From Microbacterium hydrocarbonoxydans (GTDB lineage Bacteria; Actinomycetota; Actinomycetes; Actinomycetales; Microbacteriaceae), in contig NZ_JYJB01000008.1 in NCBI RefSeq assembly GCF_000956475.1, positions 248,001 to 312,000 on the forward strand: a DNA stretch of 64,000 nucleotides. The letters run 5' to 3'. This document shows, in pieces, positions 26,313 to 34,404 of this stretch. The stretch's first letter is position 1; the number at the start of each line of letters is the position of its first letter. The translations under genes were made by a program, and so were the position numbers. The notes below the pieces were generated by a model. That model searched no databases, had not been told where the DNA came from, and saw only the letters and a program-made list of their open reading frames with translations.

Positions 26313-27137
26313 TCACGCAGACACGTGCAGTCGCTGCCCGATCGCGGCGAGGATCAACCGCAGAACATCCGCCCAATGGTTCATGAGCTGGTCATAACTG
26401 ATGCGGATCACGTGGTACCCGTGAAGAGTGAGGAGCGCATCGTGCGCGATATCGCTGTCGCGCTGCGCTCCCACGTGATGGGCGCCGTCGATCTGCACGA
26501 CGAGCCGATCGCCGATCAGGAAGTCGACGCGGTGGCCGAGGATCCACACCTGCGGAGTGATCGGCAATTTCAGCCATTTCAGGCGGGTGTGGAGGATCGT
26601 CTCAGTTCCGGCATCCGCGAAGGGGCTCGCCTCGGCAAGCAACCGACGCGCTGCCGGTGGAAGTTGCGCCCGCTCCAGCGCTCCTGGATCGACCTTCCTC
26701 TGACGCAGAGCGGACTCCCACGTCGCGAGGGCGCTCTCGTACGGCTGACATCCCGACATGATGATCAGGGCGTTCTCGAGCGAATCCTCGAGCGAATCGG
26801 GATGTCGCGGCAGAAGCGGCCGATTCCAGTGGATGACGCCGCGCGAGATGGCGGCATGGCCTGCGTTCGGGGGCGCCGCGACATGATGCGTCGACGAGTC
26901 CAGCACCCACAGACCTTTGCGAGCGGCGAGCGTCACACAGCTGAGAACGACACCGCGACGTGCTGCGGCGACGAGCATCGCGTCCGCTCCGGGGAGGGCG
27001 ACCCATCCCCGGCGCACGGAGAAGATCGCCCCGGACTCGCGCGCTTGGCGGAGCGCGTGCGCCGTCACACCGTCACGACGCAGTGTGTCGACCCTCGCGA
27101 CTCCCCCGCGCGCCGTCAGCGCCTCTGCAGCATCCAT
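26313..27137 (-). CDS. DUF559 (Vsr-like) protein with AbiEi-type N-terminal domain
   Basis: The 274-residue protein starts with an AbiEi-antitoxin-like winged helix (MDAAEALTARGGVARVDTLR, then GAIFSVRRGWVALP). It ends in a DUF559 domain related to very-short-patch-repair nucleases, with HRVDFLIGDRLVVQIDGAHH and YHVIRISYDQL. The D-x(n)-QIDG pattern fits a PD-(D/E)XK-type active site. The ATG at 27137 matches the start of the winged-helix domain. Such proteins are numerous in Microbacteriaceae and have no proven role. Flanking 69-bp direct repeats suggest that the gene moved or was duplicated as a unit. No toxin partner lies beside it. Confidence 0.85.
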   Translation of the reverse strand: MDAAEALTARGGVARVDTLRRDGVTAHALRQARESGAIFSVRRGWVALPGADAMLVAAARRGVVLSCVTLAARKGLWVLDSSTHHVAAPPNAGHAAISRGVIHWNRPLLPRHPDSLEDSLENALIIMSGCQPYESALATWESALRQRKVDPGALERAQLPPAARRLLAEASPFADAGTETILHTRLKWLKLPITPQVWILGHRVDFLIGDRLVVQIDGAHHVGAQRDSDIAHDALLTLHGYHVIRISYDQLMNHWADVLRLILAAIGQRLHVSA

Positions 27138-27245
27138 GCGTCGATGATGACGCTTCACTGCATCCGCTCGGCGTCCAGAACGCGCCACCGGCGGAGAGCC
27201 GGTATCGATTCGGTATATGTGCAGGAAGAGTGCCCACGCCCCCCT

Positions 27246-27314
27246 GGAGGAGAACCCCGGCCCGGGCGGGCGATGACACCGCAGCACTCCTCCCGTGCGT
27301 GAGAAGTCCTCCCG
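27246..27314 (+). repeat. 69-bp direct repeat, copy B, flanking the DUF559 gene
   Basis: This is the second copy, about 1.06 kb from copy A and in the same orientation, with 80 percent identity. It ends 20 bp before the rpsN terminator hairpin. Confidence 0.85.
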
Positions 27315-27333
27315 TGCACGCCGCCCCGGGACG

Positions 27334-27371
27334 CGAAAGGGGCGGGGATCCGAAGATCCCCGCCCCTTTCG
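27334..27371 (-). terminator. Terminator of the rpmB-rpmG-rpsN operon
   Basis: A perfect 17-bp stem closes on a TTCG tetraloop (minus strand GGATC-TTCG-GATCC), one of the most stable RNA loops. It begins 15 bp after the rpsN stop codon. No U-tract is evident. Confidence 0.88.
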
Positions 27372-27386
27372 ACTGTCTGCTGAGAC

Positions 27387-27692
27387 TTACCAGCTCGACT
27401 TGGTCACGCCGGGCAGCTCGCCACGGTGCGCCATGTCACGGAAGCGGACACGCGAGATGCCGAACTTCGTGAGGACACCGCGGGGGCGGCCGTCGATGAC
27501 GTCGCGCGAACGCACGCGAGCCGGCGACGCGTTGCGCGGCAGCTTCTGCAGGCCGACGCGTGCGGCCTCGCGGGCCTCGTCGGTGGCGTTCGGGTCGACC
27601 AGGGTCTTCTTCAGCTCTGCGCGACGCTCTGCGTAGCGCTCGACGATGACCTTGCGCTGCTCGTTGCGAGCGATCTTGCTCTTCTTAGCCAT
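27387..27692 (-). CDS. rpsN: 30S ribosomal protein S14, zinc-free type
   Basis: The 101-residue protein is the long S14 type without the CxxC zinc ribbon of the 61-residue form. It ends with the usual [25 protein letters not shown]-like tail. It is the last gene of the rpmB-rpmG-rpsN operon, starting four bases after the L33 stop. In actinobacteria, such cysteine-free paralogues replace zinc proteins when zinc is scarce. AGGAG occurs upstream of the ATG inside the end of rpmG. Confidence 0.96.
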   Translation of the reverse strand: MAKKSKIARNEQRKVIVERYAERRAELKKTLVDPNATDEAREAARVGLQKLPRNASPARVRSRDVIDGRPRGVLTKFGISRVRFRDMAHRGELPGVTKSSW

Positions 27693-27695
27693 TGA

Positions 27696-27866
27696 TCAAC
27701 GCTCCTCTCGGAATTCGACGTGCTGACGGATGACCGGGTCGTACTTCTTCAGCACGAGGCGGTCGGGGGTGTTGCGGCGGTTCTTCTTCGTCACGTAGGT
27801 GTACCCCGTGCCAGCGGTCGAACGCAGCTTGATGATCGGACGGATGTCCTGAGCCTTCTTGGCCAT
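27696..27866 (-). CDS. rpmG: 50S ribosomal protein L33, cysteine-free type
   Basis: A 56-residue protein ([20 protein letters not shown] start, then [20 protein letters not shown]). The four cysteines that bind zinc in the other L33 type are absent. Its ATG shares one base with the L28 stop codon (TAATG), so translation is coupled. It is the middle gene of a three-gene ribosomal operon. Confidence 0.96.
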   Translation of the reverse strand: MAKKAQDIRPIIKLRSTAGTGYTYVTKKNRRNTPDRLVLKKYDPVIRQHVEFREER

Positions 27867-28102
27867 TAGAGCTTCACACCCTTCGCCTGGAGGTCCTTGA
27901 CGACGTTCTCGATGCCGCGGACGTCGATCACCTTGATGCCCTTGGCGGACACGTTGAGCGTGATCTTACGACCGAGCGAGGGAACGAAATAAGTCTTCTT
28001 CTGCACGTTCGGGTCGAAGCGGCGCTTCGTCCGGCGGTGCGAGTGCGAGACGTTGTGACCGAAGCCGGGAACAGCTCCAGTCACCTGGCACACTGCTGCC
28101 AT
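27866..28102 (-). CDS. rpmB: 50S ribosomal protein L28
   Basis: The 78-residue protein shows [20 protein letters not shown] and [19 protein letters not shown], the standard L28 signatures. It has only one cysteine, so no zinc site can form. AAGGAG lies seven bases before the ATG. It opens the operon rpmB-rpmG-rpsN. A palindrome lies just upstream, but I see no Zur box like that of the znu promoter. Confidence 0.96.
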   Translation of the reverse strand: MAAVCQVTGAVPGFGHNVSHSHRRTKRRFDPNVQKKTYFVPSLGRKITLNVSAKGIKVIDVRGIENVVKDLQAKGVKL

Positions 28103-28122
28103 GATGTGACTCCTTCTATACC

Positions 28123-28142
28123 GTGAGACCGGACGGCCTCAC
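28123..28142. promoter_or_regulatory. Palindrome upstream of rpmB
   Basis: A 20-bp inverted repeat beginning GTGAGACCGG and ending CGGCCTCAC; eight of ten pairs match. It sits 20 bp before the rpmB start and could be a protein site or an RNA hairpin. Confidence 0.35.
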
Positions 28143-28180
28143 CCAAGATCCCTTGTCTGCGTGCAACCCACGACTCGCCG

Positions 28181-28203
28181 CCCTTCGACAAGCTCAGGGA
28201 CCG
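28181..28203 (+). repeat. REP-like element, CTTCGACAAGCTCAGG type
   Basis: CCCTTCGACAAGCTCAGGGA plus three bases. The same element occurs inverted at 36122-36144, and a degenerate copy lies at 36201-36222. I know this sequence type as a frequent intergenic repeat in Microbacteriaceae. Confidence 0.75.
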
Positions 28204-28226
28204 ATGAAGAGGGGGAAGCACACGAA

Positions 28227-28248
28227 CTGCGCACAGGAGTGTGCGCAG
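28227..28248 (-). terminator. Hairpin after the FAD-oxidase gene
   Basis: CTGCGCACA pairs perfectly with TGTGCGCAG over a GGAG loop, 13 bp past the stop codon of the FAD-binding oxidase. There is no U-tract. Confidence 0.55.
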
Positions 28249-28261
28249 ACAAAGAGCAATC

Positions 28262-29782
28262 CTAGCACGGGTCGAGATTCGTCGCCGAACCGAGCCCCCG
28301 GCGAGGACGCAGGCGGATGCCGCCCTCCTCCCTCCCGGGACGGGTCAGCCCTCCGAGTCCACTGCCCGGTTCGTGCACCCCGGTCGCAGGGCTCACCGCG
28401 CCCAGCGCATGCCCGAGCCGGATCAGGCCCTCGCCGTCCCACTCCGACGCGAGCTGTCGGATCCGATCCGCTGCTTCCCCGTACAGAGCGTCAGCACGGG
28501 CCGGCCGTTCCGCGAAGGTCTTCACCTGCCGACACGAGGCGAACTCCGCCATTCCCGCCACCAGCGCTTCGGTCGCCGCCTGGACGGGCTCGGCGAGCTC
28601 AGGCACCGGCACGATGCCGACCGCGTAGACCAGTCCCTCCCCCTCGATCCCCGCCAACGCTCCAGCCCTTCCCCCGGGGCGAAGCGCGCCGCCGAGGTGG
28701 CGCAGCTCGACCGAGACCAGCGAGGAGCCGAGCGGCCCGAGAACGACGTCGAGCATCGCGTCGACGGCATCCGCGGTGATCTCGGCGAGCAGAACCGACT
28801 CCCCCAGAGCGGGCGCTGGGTCCACCGGGTCTCCGTGCACCGCGCCCAGCTCCGTCGGTCCGAGATCACGGAACGAGTCGGCCTCGGGAGCGAGCGACCG
28901 CAGCGGCGCGAGCAGGCTGGACGCAGCCTCGGGATCCGCCTGTACCGCCGCTTCCACCGCGACGAATGAGCGCCCACGTAGAGGCTCAGGGATCTCGGGC
29001 AGTGGCGGGAACCGCAGAACCCGCACCAGCGAGGTGACCGTGTCCGGCACCGTCGCGATCCACTCCCGCCACGCGTGAGCGACCTCGACGGCGCGATCCA
29101 GCGGCCACATCAGGGCGCCGGCGTGCAACGACGGGACCTCGTGCAGACGGATCCGCACGCTCGTCACGATCGCCGGCAGCATCCCTCCCCGTGCGGCCCA
29201 CAGCAGTTCCCCATTCTGCTGCGGATCCACCGTGAGCACGCGACCACGAGCGTCGACGACCTCCATCGACAGGATGCTGTCGGCCCCGAGCCCGTGCGAT
29301 CGGGCGAGCCAGCCGAGCCCTCCTCCCAGCAGGAACCCGGTCACCCCGACCCCCGGCGCCATCCCCGCCACCGCGGTGAGTCCGTGCTCGGCGGCGCGGG
29401 CGATCACGTCTGCCCACAGCGCCCCCGCACCGACACGCGCCGTCTTCTCGACAGGATCGATCTCGATCTCGTCGAGCCCCTGCGTACGAAGCAGGATCAC
29501 GTCGCCGAGCGCCCCCAGTGCCCCGGCGGCGTGCCCCGTCCCCTGAGGGGCGACGCCCAGGCCGAGGCGCCGTGCCGCGACGACCGTCTCCACGACGTCA
29601 GCGGCATCGAGCGCCTCGACCACAGCCGCGGGCTGCTGATCCACCAGCAGCTGCCAGGGCCTGCGCGCCCTCTCCCATTCCCCCTGCCCCGGCAGCACGA
29701 GCGTCCCCTTCAGACGCGCCGCCAGAGCGGCGTACTGCTCCCCTGGCAGCACGCCGATCGAATCCCCAGTTCGAACATCCAT
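28262..29782 (-). CDS. FAD-binding oxidoreductase (PCMH/BBE type)
   Basis: The 506-residue protein belongs to the vanillyl-alcohol-oxidase/berberine-bridge-like flavoproteins. The FAD domain shows APQGTGHAAGALGALGDVIL, VGAGALWADVIARAAEHGL, and MAPGVGVTGFLLGGGLGWLA. The His of GTGHAAG is a candidate for covalent flavin attachment. A C-terminal BBE-like stretch is present near residues 440-470. No signal peptide is seen. AAGGGAGA lies upstream of the ATG. The next gene upstream is a glycosyltransferase 31 bp away, so the two may act together in tailoring a small molecule. Confidence 0.87.
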   Translation of the reverse strand: MDVRTGDSIGVLPGEQYAALAARLKGTLVLPGQGEWERARRPWQLLVDQQPAAVVEALDAADVVETVVAARRLGLGVAPQGTGHAAGALGALGDVILLRTQGLDEIEIDPVEKTARVGAGALWADVIARAAEHGLTAVAGMAPGVGVTGFLLGGGLGWLARSHGLGADSILSMEVVDARGRVLTVDPQQNGELLWAARGGMLPAIVTSVRIRLHEVPSLHAGALMWPLDRAVEVAHAWREWIATVPDTVTSLVRVLRFPPLPEIPEPLRGRSFVAVEAAVQADPEAASSLLAPLRSLAPEADSFRDLGPTELGAVHGDPVDPAPALGESVLLAEITADAVDAMLDVVLGPLGSSLVSVELRHLGGALRPGGRAGALAGIEGEGLVYAVGIVPVPELAEPVQAATEALVAGMAEFASCRQVKTFAERPARADALYGEAADRIRQLASEWDGEGLIRLGHALGAVSPATGVHEPGSGLGGLTRPGREEGGIRLRPRRGLGSATNLDPC

Positions 29783-29813
29783 CTTCTGTCTCTCCCTTTC
29801 CTCGGAGTCCTGG

Positions 29814-31136
29814 TCAGCCGACGCGCGCGGCCAGCAGCCCGCGGACCACGGCCTCTATGCCCGCCGGTCCGGGCGCCACGGCGATCTCGGCACCGATACG
29901 CGCGGCATGGTCGCGGAAGGCCGGGTCGTCGAGCACGCGCCGGACAGCGGAGCGGATGGCTCGGGCCGGAAGCCCTCCGCGGCCAGGCCGCAGACGCACG
30001 CCGGCGCCGCTCCACGCGACTCGGGCCGAGACCTCGGCCTTGTCTTCGGTGTTCCCCGCGGCGATCACCGGAACGCCTTGGGCAAGCGCGAAGTGCACGC
30101 CGCCGTATCCGCCATTGGTGACCACGGCGTCGGTGTGCGCGAACAGCCGGTCGTACGGCAGGTACGGTGCGATGCGAGCGTTGGCGGGGAGCGCCGCACT
30201 GGGCACCGGCCGGCCTCCGGTCGACGCCACGACGAGAAGATCCTCATCGGCGAGCGCGCGCATGGTCGGCAGCACGAGTTCCTCGAGATCGGCGTTCGCG
30301 ACGGTCCCCTGCGTGACGTGCACGACAGTGCTGCCCTCGAGATCGCCCCACCAGTCGGGCTCGGACGTGTCGGATGCCGAGGCCAGCGAGACGGGACCGA
30401 CGAAGTGCACGGGCACGGTGAGATCCCGACGCGGGTACTCGAAGGCCGGAACCGTGAACTGGACGATCGCATCCGCCAGTGACGGGTAGTTCATGGCTCC
30501 GGTAGGCAGCCGCGCGCCGACGACCTCCGACACCATGCGCTCGGCGGCGGTCTGCAGCTCGCCGAACACGAGACGATCGGTCACGGCGTTCAGGATGCGG
30601 TTGCGCAGCGTTCCGAGCGGACCGCGCATCGGCGGGATGCCGAGCGCGAACGGGGCGGTGTCACGGCTGCGGAGACCGAGGGGCACGATGCCGAGGTTCA
30701 GCACCGGAGGACGTTGCGCCGCCGGACGGCACAGCAGCAGCATGCCTCTCAGGAACAGGCTCTCGACGAGCACCGCGTCGACAGGCGCCGCGCGGAGCTG
30801 CTCATCGATCGCGCTCAGCTGAGCGGGCGCCGGAGCGAGGAAGATGTGCTCCAGGTCCCACCGCGCGCCGTCGACTCCTCGCCGTCCTGAGCGCTCCGGA
30901 AAGGCACGGTCCATGTCGCTGTCGTCGTAGTCGGCCTCGCGCGGCAGCCCCACCCAGCGGGCGCCTGTGCCCTCGACCGCCGAGCGATAGCGCGCGCCCG
31001 TGAGGAACCGCACCTCGTGACCCTGCGCGACCAGTGTGCGCGCGACCGCGAGCAGCGGAACGACGTGACCGTGCACCGGGGTGGAGCAGATCAGCAGGGA
31101 CAAGGGTCCGTCTGCCCGGTAAGATGTTGATGGCAT
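29814..31136 (-). CDS. MGT/UGT-like glycosyltransferase (GT1 family)
   Basis: A 440-residue GT-B enzyme. LLICSTPVHGHVVPLLAVAR is the N-terminal acceptor-side motif of macrolide/UDP-glucuronosyl-type transferases. TVVHVTQGTVANADLEELVL and VVTNGGYGGVHFALAQGVPV form the nucleotide-sugar site. It should glycosylate a small hydrophobic compound, possibly for detoxification. The ATG at 31136 coincides with the predicted transcription start. It is divergent from a TetR gene 34 bp away, which is a common arrangement for inducible resistance, and it is followed by the FAD oxidase. Confidence 0.9.
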   Translation of the reverse strand: MPSTSYRADGPLSLLICSTPVHGHVVPLLAVARTLVAQGHEVRFLTGARYRSAVEGTGARWVGLPREADYDDSDMDRAFPERSGRRGVDGARWDLEHIFLAPAPAQLSAIDEQLRAAPVDAVLVESLFLRGMLLLCRPAAQRPPVLNLGIVPLGLRSRDTAPFALGIPPMRGPLGTLRNRILNAVTDRLVFGELQTAAERMVSEVVGARLPTGAMNYPSLADAIVQFTVPAFEYPRRDLTVPVHFVGPVSLASASDTSEPDWWGDLEGSTVVHVTQGTVANADLEELVLPTMRALADEDLLVVASTGGRPVPSAALPANARIAPYLPYDRLFAHTDAVVTNGGYGGVHFALAQGVPVIAAGNTEDKAEVSARVAWSGAGVRLRPGRGGLPARAIRSAVRRVLDDPAFRDHAARIGAEIAVAPGPAGIEAVVRGLLAARVG

Positions 31137-31142
31137 GCAGGA

Positions 31143-31171
31143 AGTATTCACCACCCTGAGAGGAAAGTCAA
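31143..31171 (-). promoter_or_regulatory. Leaderless promoter of the glycosyltransferase gene
   Basis: Minus-strand TTGACT (31166-31171) and AATACT (31143-31148) have a 17-bp spacer, and the ATG follows after six bases. The -35 overlaps the ribosome site and start codon of the divergent TetR gene, so TetR binding here could affect both. Confidence 0.7.
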
Positions 31172-31797
31172 TGGCTCCGCCCTACGTCTCTCCGCTGCGC
31201 GAGGCCCAGGCCGCCGAGACTCGGCGCCGCATCCTCGAATCGGCGGCCATCGTGTTCAGCACCTCCGGGTACACCGGCACCTCCCTCGCGCACATCGCGC
31301 GCGACGCAGGCGTGTCGGTCGAAACGGTCAAGCAGAACGGCCCCAAGGCGGCACTGCTGCTCGCGACGTTCGGCCACGCCTTCGCGGGCAGCGAAGAGGA
31401 CACTCCCCTGCACCAGCGCCGCTCGCTGGAGGGCATCCGCGCCCTTCCCGACGACGAGTTCCTGCCCGGGTGGCTCGGTTTCGTCGCCGCCGCCAACGCG
31501 CGGGTCGCCCGTCTGTGGCCGCGCCTGCTGGAAGCCGCACTCGTGGATGCCGAAGTGGGCGAGCGCATCGGCGCCCTTCAGCGGAACCGCGCGCTCGACA
31601 TGAGGTCGGTCGTGACGATGATGCGCGAGCGGGGCATGTGCCGCAGCGCCCGCGGCGATGACGTGCTCGCGGCCTCGCTCTCGTTCCTCATCTCTCCGGA
31701 GAGCTACGACCAGCTCGTGTTCGAGAGCGGGTGGACCCCCGAGGCCTATCTCGACTGGCTCATCGACGCCGTGGAGCGCATGATCCTCAGCGAGTGA
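31171..31797 (+). CDS. TetR-family transcriptional regulator
   Basis: The 208-residue protein has the TetR DNA-binding domain at residues 10-60: AETRRRILESAAIVFSTSGY followed by TGTSLAHIARDAGVSVETV. The C-terminal part is a helical ligand domain of no clear subclass. The ATG at 31171 is preferred over one at 31135 because AGAGGAAAG lies just before it and the HTH begins soon after. It probably represses the divergent glycosyltransferase-oxidase genes. Its end overlaps the convergent DNA glycosylase gene by 11 bp. Confidence 0.92.
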   Translation: MAPPYVSPLREAQAAETRRRILESAAIVFSTSGYTGTSLAHIARDAGVSVETVKQNGPKAALLLATFGHAFAGSEEDTPLHQRRSLEGIRALPDDEFLPGWLGFVAAANARVARLWPRLLEAALVDAEVGERIGALQRNRALDMRSVVTMMRERGMCRSARGDDVLAASLSFLISPESYDQLVFESGWTPEAYLDWLIDAVERMILSE

Positions 31798-32461
31798 ACT
31801 GAGCGGCCTGCGCCCCGCGCCCCCATCTGAACGGCGACACCGTCGGGTCGCCGGCGATCCAGAAGCGCCAGGGGAAGGCATCCGTCCCGGCGATCCCGGC
31901 CACGCCGACGCGGGGCCCGCTGGCCATCTCGACGGGATCGTCCGACAGCCACAGCTCGGCCGTGGCGTCGTGCCACTCGGCTCCCGTGACCGCGTCGATG
32001 CCGTCGTGTCGCGGATGCCGCAGGCCGCACGCCTGACCGAACCTTCCGGGTCCGCGCGCCAGATCCCGCCGCGCCACAGCAGTCAGCGGCAGCGCCGCAC
32101 CACGGCGGCGGGCCGCGGCATCCGCCCCGTCGATCACCTCGCCCGCACGCAGCAGCACACCGCCGGCGACCCCCTCAGGGCCGCACACGACGTTGATGCA
32201 CGAATGGATGCCGTGGCTCAGGTACACGTACAGATGCCCCGGCTCGCCCCACATCGTGGCGTTCCGGGCCGTTCGGCCCATGCGTGCGTGCGACCCCGGG
32301 TCGGAGACGGGCCCCGTGCCCTGCCCGTGATACGCCTCGACCTCGGTGATGCGCAGGCGAACGGCGTCTCCGTCGACGGCTGTGCGCAGCTCGCCCCCCA
32401 ACAGCCGGGGAGCTGCGTCGAGGGGCAGCGGCCGCAGGTCGTCGCGGGTCGCCCGGCGCAT
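31787..32461 (-). CDS. 3-methyladenine DNA glycosylase, AAG/MPG type
   Basis: The 224-residue protein resembles the eukaryote-like AAG family. ITEVEAYHGQGTGPVSDPGS contains the catalytic Glu, and RTARNATMWGEPGHLYVYLS with GIHSCINVVCGPEGVAGGVL completes the signature. It removes alkylated purines from DNA. The start codon shares its first base with the stop of the upstream propeller-protein gene (TGATG), so the two are co-translated. Longer in-frame extensions run into that gene. Length is typical (about 200-230). Confidence 0.93.
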   Translation of the reverse strand: MRRATRDDLRPLPLDAAPRLLGGELRTAVDGDAVRLRITEVEAYHGQGTGPVSDPGSHARMGRTARNATMWGEPGHLYVYLSHGIHSCINVVCGPEGVAGGVLLRAGEVIDGADAAARRRGAALPLTAVARRDLARGPGRFGQACGLRHPRHDGIDAVTGAEWHDATAELWLSDDPVEMASGPRVGVAGIAGTDAFPWRFWIAGDPTVSPFRWGRGAQAAQFTR

Positions 32462-34404
32462 CAGTAGTGCGGGGCCGTGGCGCACCACGACGAGTCGAAG
32501 CCGGTCAGCGCGACCAGTTCCTTGCCTGTGCGGAGGTCGAGCAGGTGCGTCTCGACCTTCTCGGGCAGCGGCAGCAGCATCTGGTCGTAGGCGTTCTTCG
32601 CGAGATCGGGGGCGATCGCGATCGCGGCGTACTGCCCGCTCGGCGACGCGCACGCCTGGAGGATCGAATCGGTCGACCCGACCTCGACGAGCGAGGTCGC
32701 CGTGCCGTCGTCGTCGACCCGGACGATCGCCTGCCCGCTCGGATACCCGGTGTCGTCCACAGAGACGACGTGGCGCAGGGTTCCGCCCGGGAAGGGAACG
32801 ATCGTGATCGCGCTGCCGTAATCGGGGTTCGAAGGAGGCAGCGGCTGCTCAGAGCCGTCGGCGAGGTTGAGCTCGACCACGCTGCCGTCGACGCGCTCGA
32901 CGATCGCCGTATAGGTGCCGCGGGAGATGCCCTGGATATTGGCGGCCAGTCCGAGAGACTGCACGCCCGCATCGCTGGAGTGATCGATGAGCGAGAGCGC
33001 GCCGTTGAAGTCGATGAACAGCATGGCCGCCGAGTCGGGAACGAACTGCCACACCAGGATGCTGGTCTGCTCCCCGCCGACCTCGGCGATCTTCGGCTCG
33101 TCGTCGCCCGAGAGCGATTGGGTCACGAGCACGCTCGCGCGCCCGGAGTCCTCGCTGATCTCCTTGTCGGAGTACGTGTAGCCGACGAGTCCACCGCGTT
33201 CGGAGACCTGGATCGAGCCGATGTAGCCCTCGCCCGGAAGCTTCAGCTCGCGGGGATTCTTGCCGTCGCGATCCATCACGTACAGCTTCGACAGATCGTC
33301 GTCCTCGACCGAGACGACGAGCTTGGTCGAGGTCGCGCGGAAGTCGTCGATCTTGTCGTGGCTGTACACGGGCACCGCGTTCTCGCCGCTGAGATCGGTG
33401 AGGAAGATGGTGTCCTCGCCGGAGGCGTCACGGCGCAGGAGGAACATCGTGGATGCCGGGGTGCTGAAATGCGCCGTCAGAGTGGCCTTCGGGCCGCCGC
33501 CCGTCGATGTGACGTCTGCGACCGTGATCTTGTACTTGGTCGCGTCGTCGAGCGGAACGGTGAAGCGGATGCCGATGCCCCGTCCTGCCGCGTCGACCGT
33601 GAAGGGCACGGCGGGCTCGACGGACACCTGCGAGGCGTCGATCGCCGACAGCGCCTGGTTCGCGGTGAGGATGACCCGGCTGCCACTCGACTCGATCGCC
33701 TCCGCGGGTGCGACCTGCACGTTCGTGATGCGCGGACCCTGCGTGAGGCTCACGACTCCGAGGCCGGCGCCGATCACGACGAGGATGCCCAGAACCGCTG
33801 TGAGCGTGAGGAGGAATCGGCGGGAGGGGGTTCGCAGTGCTGACGCGGCGGATTCCCCAGACGACGCAGGGGCGGCTTCCCCGGTCGTTGAGCCGGCGGG
33901 CTCCCCGGTCGTTGAGCGAGCGGAGCGAGACGAAACGTCGTGAGCCGACGTCGACGCAGGAGGCACGCGTTTCGTCTCGTCGCTGCGCTCCTCGCTCAAC
34001 GACCGCGGGGATTCCCTGGCCGTCGCACGGGCGGGATCCCCGGTCGACGCACGGGCGGGATCCCCGTTCGTGGAGCGAGCGGAGCGAGACGAGACGTCGT
34101 GCGCCGACCCCACGCTGGTGGAGCGCGGAGCAGCCGCCTCGCGCGCAGCTGCCTCGGCGGCCGCGGCGGCTTCGACCATCGCGGCCCGCATCGCCGCCTC
34201 CCGCTCAGCGGCGGGGTCGGCCGCCGTCTCAGCAGCGGGGTCGGTGATCGGCTCAGCGAGGGGAACGGCGGATGCCCCGGCATCCGCCTCCGCGTCGCCA
34301 CCGTAGGAGGCGGCAGCAGCCGCCGCGGCCTCGCGGGCGGCGCGCAGCTCGGCGCGAGTGCGCGGGACGACGGGGACCTCGGGCTGCTCGTCGTCAGTAC
34401 TCAT
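32461..34404 (-). CDS. Membrane-anchored beta-propeller-like protein with repeat-derived linker
   Basis: This 647-residue protein has an Ala/Glu-rich N-terminal segment (1-92), a low-complexity linker (about 101-190), one membrane helix (about 197-220), an Ig-like domain, and a C-terminal propeller-like region with repeated strands. The linker is encoded by REP-like elements in both orientations, giving HDVSSRSARSTNGDPA, SLSEERSDETKR and HDVSSRSARSTTGEPA. This linker should be cytoplasmic and disordered. The propeller would lie outside the membrane; no catalytic motif is visible. It overlaps the DUF1980 gene by 11 bp and the glycosylase gene by 1 bp. Its function is unknown. Confidence 0.78.
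   Translation of the reverse strand: MSTDDEQPEVPVVPRTRAELRAAREAAAAAAASYGGDAEADAGASAVPLAEPITDPAAETAADPAAEREAAMRAAMVEAAAAAEAAAREAAAPRSTSVGSAHDVSSRSARSTNGDPARASTGDPARATARESPRSLSEERSDETKRVPPASTSAHDVSSRSARSTTGEPAGSTTGEAAPASSGESAASALRTPSRRFLLTLTAVLGILVVIGAGLGVVSLTQGPRITNVQVAPAEAIESSGSRVILTANQALSAIDASQVSVEPAVPFTVDAAGRGIGIRFTVPLDDATKYKITVADVTSTGGGPKATLTAHFSTPASTMFLLRRDASGEDTIFLTDLSGENAVPVYSHDKIDDFRATSTKLVVSVEDDDLSKLYVMDRDGKNPRELKLPGEGYIGSIQVSERGGLVGYTYSDKEISEDSGRASVLVTQSLSGDDEPKIAEVGGEQTSILVWQFVPDSAAMLFIDFNGALSLIDHSSDAGVQSLGLAANIQGISRGTYTAIVERVDGSVVELNLADGSEQPLPPSNPDYGSAITIVPFPGGTLRHVVSVDDTGYPSGQAIVRVDDDGTATSLVEVGSTDSILQACASPSGQYAAIAIAPDLAKNAYDQMLLPLPEKVETHLLDLRTGKELVALTGFDSSWCATAPHY
33907..34096. 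repeat. REP-like elements inside a coding region (GTTGAGCGAGCGGAGCGAG type)
   Basis: Copies lie at 33907-33937 (forward), 33968-34004 (inverted) and 34066-34096 (forward), each holding GAGCGAGCGGAGCGAGACG or a close variant. GGCGGGATCCCCGG-like pieces lie between them. The frame stays open throughout, so the elements are translated as the linker of the propeller protein. Confidence 0.88.

Noticed and set aside
28115-28120. TATAGA as -10 of the rpmB operon
   Set aside because: It overlaps the ribosome-binding site; transcription from it would omit the AAGGAG needed for translation.
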